Of a stretch of DNA of 54,286 nucleotides, positions 47,360-54,159 are shown piece after piece (positions within the stretch are counted from its first letter, which is position 1; each line of letters starts with the position of its first letter). The notes under the pieces were generated by a model. It saw nothing but the letters and a program-made list of their open reading frames with translations. It was not told where the DNA came from and made no database searches. The DNA comes from a virus. The position numbers were made by a program, and so were the translations under genes. The DNA is taken from the IMG/VR virus record IMGVR_UViG_3300045003_000043, positions 1 through 54,286 of that record. One strand, written 5' to 3'.

Positions 47360-49513
47360 CTAGTCTAGGTAGACGAGTCGTTCGCACCATACATCATCGT
47401 GGCTCTCTTCCCTCTTCGAAGGACGGCCCTTCTTCTCCAGTCGAAGTGCGGTGTTGTCGAGGTCATGATTTGTCGTCCAGCACATGGCATTGGAAAAGAT
47501 GTTGTCATCAAAGGATCCGTTAGCATGCTCCATCTTTGCCATGCTGTCTGAAGTCTTGCCTTTGCGTACAAACGAGGCTAGCTGCCGGATGACGATAGGA
47601 TCGTTGAGGATAAGCCATCCATTCGTCACGGCATCAACGAATCGTTCTAAAAGAATCGATCTCGACCAAGAAGTTGTTCTCCAGCCTTCCTTAGTGGCCT
47701 TGCTTGGATCGATGTTTCCTTTGGAGTCATAGTGATGCATGGGGTGATGATCGTGAAATCCCATGATCTTGAGCTGGTGCTGGCACTCGTCACCAGGCTT
47801 GCGTACCTGCTCGATCACGAATCTAACAATCATAGGATTTGAGGAGGTCACATTACCTCGTCCGTCTGTTCCGAATAGAACCGCTACACAAGCGGCAATA
47901 CGCGCCATCTGTGGGCTGTTGACGCGGATGGAAGTGAATGATGCTACCTGAACATCAGATGTACTGGGATCGTTCTTTCGGTGAACCGAGAGCGATGCTC
48001 TTTCCTCGTTAGGGGTGTTGAGTCCGTAGGCTGTATCAATCGCAACTGAGTACTCTGCTCCCTCCTCGGGAGGCTGGAATATCAGAAGCTTGTCAAAGCA
48101 GTTCTCGTCCTTGGAGTCATCGAATGACTTGAGAGGGATAAGTTCCCACTCGTACGAGTTACCATCAAACGACTCCCACCACAGACGTATCCTGGGTTCG
48201 GATATATCGGTTTGATCAGGATGAGGCTGATATGGTTTGTTGTCGTTACCGATCAGGATGGTGCGACCGGTGATTGCATAAGCCTTGTAGTTCTTCTCCC
48301 TCTCCTTCGTGGTGACGGTGATGGTTTCTTGTGAGAAGACGGGGGTGTCCTTGCTTTGGAAAGCATCCTCGGGGGTTGGGGCGTACTGGGCAAGGAACTC
48401 GCGCTCAGAGTGGCTGGCGACGGCCTCCTTGTACATGCAGTCCCAGTAGTACATGAACTCAAGGTCCATCTCCCATCGTTGACCAAGGACTTTCCAGAGG
48501 TAGTCGGTAGACCGGACGAAGAGCTCTGCCCTCCGGCGCATCCTCCTCGTCTCTTCAGAAGGAGTCCAGTTGGCCGGAATAGGGTTGGCCCTGATCCAGT
48601 CATCGGGAGGATACAAGTCTCTGGCGCACGACGGGGGAATGAAGAAGGGACGGAACCTACCTCCCTTGCCTTGGTTGGCGGAGTAGAACTCCCACTTCTC
48701 CTTCTGCCAGGTCGTAGCCATAGACCCTGTCCCTTCCAGAACGAGGAACAGGCTGCGTGTCTGATGGCAGGCCGGGAAAAGTCCCTCCTCAAGAACCCTC
48801 TTCGGATTTTTGTAGTCTCCGATCTCGGATATATGGATACAAGTAGGAGTGGTTCCTTGGGCGATACCTACTTCCTGCGTACCAGACTGGATCGACAGGA
48901 GGGAGCCGTTCGACCATCGTGGTTCCTTCGCCTTGAGGATGGTCTTTGGAGGGGGAAGCCAGAAAGGAAGCCTCGTCCACGCCGTTTCGATCATGGCACC
49001 GAGTTTTTCCGACTGCTGGGCCTGGACGGAGGCCATGACAGCGTAGGTGTTCGACCGGAAAAGAATGCGGTGAAGGAAGAACATCGCCACGGATGTGGAT
49101 ACACCGAGCTGACGGCACTTCAGGATGAAGAACTGGATGGCGATCTGCAGGTCATCGCATTCCGCCAAGGCGTTCAGAAAGATGCGCTGTGACAGCCTGA
49201 ACTGAAACGCGATGATTCGCTCATCGGCGGTCCTGATCTTCGCATACCGGGTCACAAAATACTCTGCCGAAGCGAAGCAGCAGAACTGCTCATTATCGAT
49301 CCAGCGTTTTATCCACTGGACACGCTTTTCTGAAGGAGCCTTCCCATTCTTCCAGTAGATGGACCGGCTGCGAGAGTTCTCGCTGATGTCAACGATGCTT
49401 TCGATGTACTGGTTGAACTCGTCGACCTCGTCAACGGTATGAAACTCAGGCATCCACCCGTTGCGCCGCGCGAAGTCATCCAGTGTGGCCGCTACAACCT
49501 TCTCCGAGTACAT
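47360..49513 (-). CDS. terL: Terminase large subunit (717 aa)
   Basis: ATPase: KCRQLGVST (132-140) is the Walker A-like P-loop and CIHISE (225-230) the Walker B with catalytic Glu. RNase H-like nuclease: YSVAIDTAYG (about 509-518) carries the first Asp, and GSFDDNIFSNAMC (about 670-682) the last Asp pair. It cuts the concatemer and pumps DNA into the head. 717 residues is long for the family; a helical N-terminal 100 residues precede the ATPase. The small subunit is probably the gene just upstream. Confidence 0.95.
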   Translation of the reverse strand: MYSEKVVAATLDDFARRNGWMPEFHTVDEVDEFNQYIESIVDISENSRSRSIYWKNGKAPSEKRVQWIKRWIDNEQFCCFASAEYFVTRYAKIRTADERIIAFQFRLSQRIFLNALAECDDLQIAIQFFILKCRQLGVSTSVAMFFLHRILFRSNTYAVMASVQAQQSEKLGAMIETAWTRLPFWLPPPKTILKAKEPRWSNGSLLSIQSGTQEVGIAQGTTPTCIHISEIGDYKNPKRVLEEGLFPACHQTRSLFLVLEGTGSMATTWQKEKWEFYSANQGKGGRFRPFFIPPSCARDLYPPDDWIRANPIPANWTPSEETRRMRRRAELFVRSTDYLWKVLGQRWEMDLEFMYYWDCMYKEAVASHSEREFLAQYAPTPEDAFQSKDTPVFSQETITVTTKEREKNYKAYAITGRTILIGNDNKPYQPHPDQTDISEPRIRLWWESFDGNSYEWELIPLKSFDDSKDENCFDKLLIFQPPEEGAEYSVAIDTAYGLNTPNEERASLSVHRKNDPSTSDVQVASFTSIRVNSPQMARIAACVAVLFGTDGRGNVTSSNPMIVRFVIEQVRKPGDECQHQLKIMGFHDHHPMHHYDSKGNIDPSKATKEGWRTTSWSRSILLERFVDAVTNGWLILNDPIVIRQLASFVRKGKTSDSMAKMEHANGSFDDNIFSNAMCWTTNHDLDNTALRLEKKGRPSKREESHDDVWCERLVYLD

Positions 49514-49516
49514 GGA

Positions 49517-50266
49517 TTACTTCCCGTCCGTGATGAGTCTCCGGTTCTCCGACCATTCCTCTAACTTCCCGCTGATTGTCGGGAACGCCATCTCAAAGGC
49601 TCTGTCATCGTCCTCGCGGTCGTCGTCCTCATCGCTTCGGGAGGGTGATCCCGGTCCAAGAAGGTTGATGGCGATGTTCGATCCCTGCTTTGTCGGAAGG
49701 AACCCGATTGCCTCATGGAGAGTCTTCCGGTCCGCCATGCCAAACTTCACATCCTTGGCGCTCTGTATTGTCGCCTCAAGCACTTCAGGATGGGCCAGAA
49801 TCGCCATGAGAGCCGATTCCTGGGCCTTGAGGTTCTTGGCTGCCAGGATGATGGCTCCGAGGATTTCGAGCGGGCTCACACCGGCCTTGAGGCATACAGC
49901 CTCGATCGGAATCTGTTCGAGGTCTTTCTTCGGGATCTCTCTCCACGTATCAAGGAATCGTCGAGAGGAGTCGTTTCCGGATGCCGAAAGGTAGTTCAGG
50001 ATTGCCTGACGCGGGAGTTGTCGACCATTACCGAAGCATCGGGAGAGGATGTCGGTTATCTTCGGCATCGCCTCCAGTTCTTCGAGGTCGACTCCAAGAC
50101 GATGGAGAGCCGCAACGGAACGCTTGGGGGCGTTAGGCTTCGGGATTCGTCTCGCGGAAGCGCTTTTCGAACCGGCCGATTTGCGGTTCGAGCTGGTCGT
50201 ACTCTTCTTTTGACTGTGGCTCTGTTTGCTGTCCAACACGGTAAACTTCGGCTTCTTCGGTGCCAT
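49517..50266 (-). CDS. Probable terminase small subunit (249 aa)
   Basis: ATG 50266 gives a Lys/Ser-rich N-terminus (MAPKKPKFTVLDSKQSH); a later Met at 50068 would avoid a 134-base overlap with the 75-aa gene. The body is helical: LHRLGVDLEELEAMPKI, IPIEAVCLKAGVSPLEILGAI has a helix-turn-helix look, ending acidic (DEDDDREDDD). Position three bases before terL is the main evidence; the acidic segment and HTH fit small terminase subunits. Confidence 0.65.
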   Translation of the reverse strand: MAPKKPKFTVLDSKQSHSQKKSTTSSNRKSAGSKSASARRIPKPNAPKRSVAALHRLGVDLEELEAMPKITDILSRCFGNGRQLPRQAILNYLSASGNDSSRRFLDTWREIPKKDLEQIPIEAVCLKAGVSPLEILGAIILAAKNLKAQESALMAILAHPEVLEATIQSAKDVKFGMADRKTLHEAIGFLPTKQGSNIAINLLGPGSPSRSDEDDDREDDDRAFEMAFPTISGKLEEWSENRRLITDGK

Positions 50267-50360
50267 CGCGCTTAGGGTACTCCGTATCCGCCCACCTCTC
50301 CGCCACTGCGGCAAAGCGTTCAAAAATTGTGAGCAGGCGATCTATCTGCTTTCCGGTCAC
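50133..50360 (-). CDS. Hypothetical helical protein, GTG start (75 aa)
   Basis: GTG 50360 overlaps the previous stop (GTGTGA). Charged helices (LLTIFERFAAVAERWADTE, IGRFEKRFRETNPEA). It overlaps the N-terminal codons of the next gene in another frame over 134 bases; both frames look protein-like, so one start must be revised or the overlap is real. Confidence 0.55.
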   Translation of the reverse strand: MTGKQIDRLLTIFERFAAVAERWADTEYPKRDGTEEAEVYRVGQQTEPQSKEEYDQLEPQIGRFEKRFRETNPEA

Positions 50361-50827
50361 ACTTCTCTCCTACGCCTTTCGCTCCGTTGTGCAAGGCTTA
50401 TTCCCATGCCGTCGTCTTGTTTCTTCTTGACGACCTGAGGCTCTGGAACAGGTTGCTGAGTCTCGCGGCGGAAACGATCGGGGGGGGTTGGCGAGATGAA
50501 TCCTTCGATCGTTTGAGACTTTGCATCAGTAGGAATCGGAGATCCATAGCGACCAATGATGACCCCTGGAGTTGATCTACCGAAGTCGTCAAGATCGTAC
50601 TCAATCTTCCACTCTACAGAGTGTCCAGAGATAGTCACATTCCACTTTGCAGAGAACTTAGAGTAGCTTTGCCTATTGAGAGAGCACGTCTTGTTCAGGC
50701 TCAAACGGATAGCATTTCTCAGTTCCTCCGAGCACGAGGGTATGCTGTCCGCGACGCGAGAGGCTATGCCGTTCTTGATCTCATCCGATCCTAGAGGCTG
50801 AGGAATCTTTATTGCTAGTGATGCCAT
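50357..50827 (-). CDS. Hypothetical protein (156 aa)
   Basis: Soluble alpha/beta N-part with WNVTISGHSVEWKIEYDLDDF (beta, about residues 64-84), then Pro-rich linker (ISPTPPDRFRRE) and basic tail (SERRRREV). Overlaps the XRE gene start by 13 bases. No family recognised. Confidence 0.6.
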   Translation of the reverse strand: MASLAIKIPQPLGSDEIKNGIASRVADSIPSCSEELRNAIRLSLNKTCSLNRQSYSKFSAKWNVTISGHSVEWKIEYDLDDFGRSTPGVIIGRYGSPIPTDAKSQTIEGFISPTPPDRFRRETQQPVPEPQVVKKKQDDGMGISLAQRSERRRREV

Positions 50828-51027
50828 GGTGTCTCCTTTTCAGCCTTTTCGTGACGTTTCCTTAGCTCGTGGAATCTCAGCCGCGAGGTATAGCTTGGAC
50901 GGTGTTCCCCGAGCTCTATCCCCTGAATGGTTCTGAGTGCGAGTCCAAGAGCGGTGGCAAGCTGGGTCTGGCTCATGTTATGGTCCATTCTCCAGCTCCG
51001 CCACTCTGATGCGTAATCTCTGTCCAT
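50815..51027 (-). CDS. XRE-family regulator with leaderless mRNA (70 aa)
   Basis: HTH RMDHNMSQTQLATALGLALRTIQGIELGEHRP (about 12-43) is a clear XRE/Cro-type motif. ATG 51027 is 7 bases from the -10 box (51034-51039), so the transcript begins at the start codon. The protein could be the operator-binding repressor or a terminase-operon regulator; its own promoter splits it from genes upstream. Confidence 0.78.
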   Translation of the reverse strand: MDRDYASEWRSWRMDHNMSQTQLATALGLALRTIQGIELGEHRPSYTSRLRFHELRKRHEKAEKETPWHH

Positions 51028-51033
51028 GCGCAA

Positions 51034-51062
51034 ACTCTACGTTACTTGAAAATCATAGTCAA
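51034..51062 (-). promoter_or_regulatory. Promoter of the XRE gene (leaderless)
   Basis: Minus strand: TTGACT (51062-51057), 17-base spacer, TAGAGT (51039-51034). The expected start lies at 51027-51028, that is at the ATG. Confidence 0.7.
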
Positions 51063-51262
51063 TTATTTAGAGAAATTATCCCAGGACGCTCGATCTGAGG
51101 TTGCTCCATCCCGAGAGGAATCGAGGGAAGAACCTGACCGCAGTTGTCGCAATGGACGATACCGACGACGAGTCCCATCTGAAATCGAACGATGTGCATG
51201 TTTACCGGAATTGGTCTAACAGAACAGGCTTGGCAGCTTGGTCCTTTACTTGGTGATTCCAC
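51059..51262 (-). CDS. Small zinc-ribbon protein, GTG start (67 aa)
   Basis: GTG 51262 is 4 bases after GGGAGG; TTG 51277 is an alternative. CQAC (about residues 9-12) and CDNC (about 39-42) bracket a hydrophobic beta segment (VNMHIVRFQMGLVVGIVH). Repeat copy C lies 15 bases upstream. Function unknown. Confidence 0.6.
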   Translation of the reverse strand: MESPSKGPSCQACSVRPIPVNMHIVRFQMGLVVGIVHCDNCGQVLPSIPLGMEQPQIERPGIISLNN

Positions 51263-51277
51263 ATATCCTCCCAACAA

Positions 51278-51305
51278 GTCCGTGCGCGGACTGGTTTGCG
51301 TATTC
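51278..51305 (+). repeat. 28-bp dispersed repeat, copy C
   Basis: Identical to copy A (4301-4328) over all 28 bases. It lies just upstream of the ribosome site of the 67-aa zinc-ribbon gene, in the opposite sense to that gene. Confidence 0.92.
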
Positions 51306-51352
51306 TATCTGTACGGTATTCCTAGCTTGTGCATCACTGAATCAAGCGATAG

Positions 51353-51544
51353 TTACTCCTCCTTTATTGCTTCGCTAGGTTCTACGGTACGACCGTTAGT
51401 CCTGGCATAGATATTCATTCTTTCGTTGGATGAATTATTTTGGGTGACCTGAGAGACTGGTAGAGGGTTGAGTAGCATCCATCTGTGGCACGCCAAGGCG
51501 ATTAGTTCAAACGACCGCGCGATTCTTTCTTCTTGATCTTCGTT
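51353..51544 (-). CDS. Hypothetical protein (63 aa)
   Basis: ATG 51544 has TGAGGACTTT upstream, where TGA is also the stop of the zinc-ribbon ORF before it. Helical N-terminus (EERIARSFELIALACHRWMLLN), then Asn/Ser-rich tail. No family recognised. Confidence 0.6.
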   Translation of the reverse strand, partial: NEDQEERIARSFELIALACHRWMLLNPLPVSQVTQNNSSNERMNIYARTNGRTVEPSEAIKEE

Positions 51545-51554
51545 CATAAAGTCC

Positions 51555-51803
51555 TCAAAAGTTGATCCGGCAGGACACGCATCGGTGCCCTGGTCCCCAG
51601 ACGATGACGTTGTTTGACTCTCCACAGCGTGTACAACAAATGGGGCGAGCAGCGGGATTCGAACCCACATCCTTCCGCTTATGAGGCGGATGCTCTGACC
51701 GTTGAGCTACGCTCGCTTGAGGGAGGTGCGTCCAGCATCGAGGGCACTTGATAGGTGCCTTCTTTCGATGCTGCCACTCCGCACCACACTTAGGACACTT
51801 CAT
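51555..51803 (-). CDS. Zinc-ribbon ORF containing a tRNA gene (82 aa)
   Basis: ATG 51803 overlaps the ParB-like stop (ATGA). The N-terminal part MKCPKCGAEWQHRKKAP plus CPRC is a zinc ribbon; codons about 30-54 are the tRNA gene read antisense-free in the same strand; the C-terminal part CCTRCGESN...CVSC is a second ribbon, and the stop forms part of the next ribosome site. Either translation passes through the tRNA sequence, or a ribbon gene was interrupted when the tRNA was acquired. No in-frame stop lies within the tRNA. Confidence 0.5.
   Translation of the reverse strand: MKCPKCGAEWQHRKKAPIKCPRCWTHLPQASVAQRSEHPPHKRKDVGSNPAARPICCTRCGESNNVIVWGPGHRCVSCRINF
51643..51718 (-). tRNA. tRNA with CAU anticodon (Met or Ile2)
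   Basis: Complete cloverleaf on the minus strand: acceptor GCGAGCG pairing TGCTCGC, D arm GCTC/GAGC, anticodon stem TCCGC/GCGGA with loop CTCATAA (anticodon CAU), T arm with TTCGAAT loop, and encoded CCA (51645-51643). The discriminator base is C73, unusual for Met or Ile2 tRNAs, which normally have A73. CAU could be elongator Met or, with lysidine modification, Ile AUA. It is distinct from the fMet half at attP. Confidence 0.92.
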
Positions 51804-52639
51804 GAGGCTACCGAATCCTTCCGCATGGATTGCCATATCCGTGCAACCCTGGTCATCTGGTCCCAGTCTGGATGGTCGGCGAGAACCAGAAGTGCGAGGG
51901 TGTCACCTACATCCATGATTGAGTAGATGGCCTTCTCTTTCTCCTTTTTGGCTTTGGTTGCCTTACCCTCACCTTTCGGCCGGTGGACCTCTGTCTTTCC
52001 CGCAGATTTCGCCTTGTCCACTTCCTGCTTGATGACTTGTCCGGCCATCAGACGCCCCTTGCGTACAGCGCTGACAGCCAGAGCAGGCGATACCTTTACT
52101 CCGTCGACTCCTTCCATGACCGCCTTCTTGACCTCCAAAGGCGCCTCGTGGAGCTCTACAGCATCCTGGACGTACTTCTTTGCTCGTTTCGGACTGGATG
52201 CGATGTGCGGAGGGGTGTACTGGGATATTTTTTCGTCGGACCATCCATACGCTCTGAGTTGAGCCGCAGCCTTACCAAACTCCAAGATAGTAGGAGGAAG
52301 GGCTCCGTTGGCAATGATGCTCTTGGCCCTTACCTCAGCCTCATCTCCCTTGACGACGATTGCGGGGATGAGAACCTCGACGCCATCCTGCCATAGCCCC
52401 ACACAGGCAGATAGACGGCATTCTCCGTCGACGAGATACACCTTGCCATCGATATATTCGACACCGATCGGCTTTTGTACTCCATGCTCACGGATTGATT
52501 CCTTGAGCCAAGCAATGTGCCGCTTTGCCTCTGGAGTGGTAACGTCACGATAGTTGTACCCATGACGCACAATGATGATGCGTGGGTCGAGTTTGGGAGC
52601 TTCTACCTTTCCCAAGGCCAAATCATTCAATCTTCCCAT
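51800..52639 (-). CDS. ParB-like nuclease/partition-domain protein (279 aa)
   Basis: ATG 52639 has GGAGAG upstream. ParB N-terminal domain: VRHGYNYRDV, IAWLKESIREHGVQKPIGV and VYLVDGECRLSACVGL, where GECRLSA corresponds to the GERRxxA nucleotide-binding box. A helical HTH-like region follows (DEKISQYTPPHIASSPKRA) and a Lys-rich linker (EGKATKAKKEKEK). ParB proteins bind CTP and centromere DNA; phage members may instead act as transcription factors or nucleases. No ParA is present. The dispersed palindromes are candidate binding sites. Confidence 0.85.
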   Translation of the reverse strand: MGRLNDLALGKVEAPKLDPRIIIVRHGYNYRDVTTPEAKRHIAWLKESIREHGVQKPIGVEYIDGKVYLVDGECRLSACVGLWQDGVEVLIPAIVVKGDEAEVRAKSIIANGALPPTILEFGKAAAQLRAYGWSDEKISQYTPPHIASSPKRAKKYVQDAVELHEAPLEVKKAVMEGVDGVKVSPALAVSAVRKGRLMAGQVIKQEVDKAKSAGKTEVHRPKGEGKATKAKKEKEKAIYSIMDVGDTLALLVLADHPDWDQMTRVARIWQSMRKDSVAS

Positions 52640-52865
52640 GTTGTCTCTCCAATTCTTCAAACATCTCTTTGATCGGGTACTCTTTTCCAGTGGAGTCCGG
52701 GGATGCAACGCAACGGGATATGCAAGACCAACTCCTATCATCAGGGTTTCTTGCGTATACCGTCACAATGTCCTCATCTATCGTGTTAGGAATCATGTTT
52801 ACGAAAAAACCTTTTTCAGATGTGTTCACTATGTTCATGCGGCCATCTTCCTTTTCTGTCTCCAC
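52623..52865 (-). CDS. Hypothetical protein (80 aa)
   Basis: Soluble, beta-rich core (NTIDEDIVTVYARNPDDRSWSC), two Cys, helical C-terminus (IKEMFEELERQHGKIE). Overlaps the ParB-like start by 17 bases and the gene before by 31 bases. Met10 (52838) is an alternative start. Unknown function. Confidence 0.58.
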   Translation of the reverse strand: METEKEDGRMNIVNTSEKGFFVNMIPNTIDEDIVTVYARNPDDRSWSCISRCVASPDSTGKEYPIKEMFEELERQHGKIE

Positions 52866-53200
52866 CTCTTTTTAGCTTCTGAGGCTGCGGCACGGCACCG
52901 GCAGCACCTTTGGAACCTCATTACCGGCACGCCGCAAACGATGCACTTCCCTTCCGCCTGCCTTGCGCGTCTCCTTCGAGCGGCTCCCAGAGCATCCTGG
53001 AGAAGAATCTCGGGAGGGGTAGGTATACCCAAATTTTTTCGCATCCAGTACAACGCTCGATTCCTTGCGTTCTCGTGCTCTGCGCACCGCTTGCACCGCT
53101 GGCGCCCGCGCATAGCCTCACGATCGTTGCACACGTAGCAAATACCCAGCTGGATTCTGGCCACGACTCTCGGCCGGTTGACAAGAGGTCTCGATCCCAT
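52835..53200 (-). CDS. Double zinc-ribbon basic protein (121 aa)
   Basis: CYVC ... CKRCAEH (about 21-41) and CIVC ... CCRC (about 86-102), two four-Cys units separated by a helical linker, with Arg/Lys-rich ends (KKRWRQKRKMAA). Nucleic-acid binding is likely. Coupled to neighbours. Confidence 0.65.
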   Translation of the reverse strand: MGSRPLVNRPRVVARIQLGICYVCNDREAMRGRQRCKRCAEHENARNRALYWMRKNLGIPTPPEILLQDALGAARRRRARQAEGKCIVCGVPVMRFQRCCRCRAAASEAKKRWRQKRKMAA

Positions 53201-53428
53201 TTAGTTGACTTCCCTCACCTGAAATTTCATAAAGTCTTCGTAGATGCGCTCCGCATCCTCGATCAATAGGTCCGGATCCTGGTCCATCATCGCGTCGATC
53301 CATTGCTCCTTCGTACGTTGGTGGAATCCATATATGCGGCACTCCTGACCGGTTCCAAGGCGGACCTTGATGGAATCCTTTCGAGAGTCTCTCATCGGTT
53401 CCTCAACGCGTATCAGTGAACTTTGCAT
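53201..53428 (-). CDS. Hypothetical protein (75 aa)
   Basis: ATG 53428 overlaps the end of the previous gene; a longer ORF to 53548 shadows it. Beta segment (SIKVRLGTGQECRIYGF) then acidic helix (DLLIEDAERIYEDFMKF). No family. Confidence 0.55.
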   Translation of the reverse strand: MQSSLIRVEEPMRDSRKDSIKVRLGTGQECRIYGFHQRTKEQWIDAMMDQDPDLLIEDAERIYEDFMKFQVREVN

Positions 53429-53607
53429 GCTTCCCTCATTCCCAAGACTTCGTTCCAATGGGACTCGAACTGCTCTCGAGTCATCTCGGGAGAAACTTCC
53501 ATCAGGAGATCCCGCCAATCTTCCTTCGCGCGCTCTACCCCATCCCAACGATCAATCAGTCTCATGAGCAACGACCACCGGATAGAGTTCTGCGTGGCAT
53601 CGTCCAT
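53413..53607 (-). CDS. Hypothetical helical protein (64 aa)
   Basis: All-helical, acidic and Trp-containing (WSLLMRLIDRWDGVERAKEDW). Two bases after the previous gene stop and overlapping the next. Function unknown. Confidence 0.58.
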   Translation of the reverse strand: MDDATQNSIRWSLLMRLIDRWDGVERAKEDWRDLLMEVSPEMTREQFESHWNEVLGMREACKVH

Positions 53608-53609
53608 GG

Positions 53610-53822
53610 TTAGAAGGGAATTCCTACTTCCTTGAGAACGACCGTCTCTATGTCCTTGCGCTCGGTCGCCGTGATGGCTTCGAGGACATAGAACTTACCG
53701 CCGTGCATCCGCGCCAGACGCTCCGCCTCAATGCGTGCGGAAAACTTTCTCTCGTGCCGGTAGGGACGCGGAGATGGTCCATTCGCGGCACTCATCACAA
53801 TCCAGAACTTAGCTTCTGCCAT
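53610..53822 (-). CDS. Hypothetical protein (70 aa)
   Basis: Beta N-terminus (KFWIVMSAANGPSPRPYRHE), helix (ARIEAERLARMHGG) and beta (KFYVLEAITATER). The xxFWIVxSA...RH..F..AxxEAERLAR layout is that of small phage proteins I recall from soil-bacterial phages. Overlaps the previous gene by 14 bases. Confidence 0.6.
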   Translation of the reverse strand: MAEAKFWIVMSAANGPSPRPYRHERKFSARIEAERLARMHGGKFYVLEAITATERKDIETVVLKEVGIPF

Positions 53823-54048
53823 CCTTCACTTCCTCCACGTTTTCGGGGCCAATTACGTTTACTACTCGCGGGTACCGATGTCCGTAACGGTCTATGTATT
53901 GCTTCTCCTCTGCCCATAAACGAACAAGAGACGATACAGTCCAAAACTCGAATGGATCAGACGCATGGAAGGAATCGATCAACTTCCGGTATTCCTGATC
54001 GACCTCTTCATGCAGTGCAATCCTAGGGTCTTGGTAAGGGGATGCCAT
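53809..54048 (-). CDS. Hypothetical protein, first of the leftward block (79 aa)
   Basis: ATG 54048 has GTGTAGGAG upstream. Acidic, helical (LHEEVDQEYRKLIDSFHAS, VSSLVRLWAEEKQYIDRY). It begins the operon that runs to terminase. The ~110 bases before it (54049-54159) are A/T-rich with no clear ORF; AT-rich TTGAAA-like boxes near 54115 may be its promoter, but the fit is weak. Confidence 0.6.
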   Translation of the reverse strand: MASPYQDPRIALHEEVDQEYRKLIDSFHASDPFEFWTVSSLVRLWAEEKQYIDRYGHRYPRVVNVIGPENVEEVKDGRS

Positions 54049-54159
54049 CTCCTACACCTCGCCAGCACATTCCACCACCACCACCAATAAAACGCAACAT
54101 GTTTTTTCACTATTTTCAACTTTTTCGCAGATTGGGCTGAAAAAGCTTCATAGACATGA

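Noticed and set aside
48356-49192. 278-codon ORF opposite terminase
   Set aside because: Antisense shadow of terL with no ribosome site.
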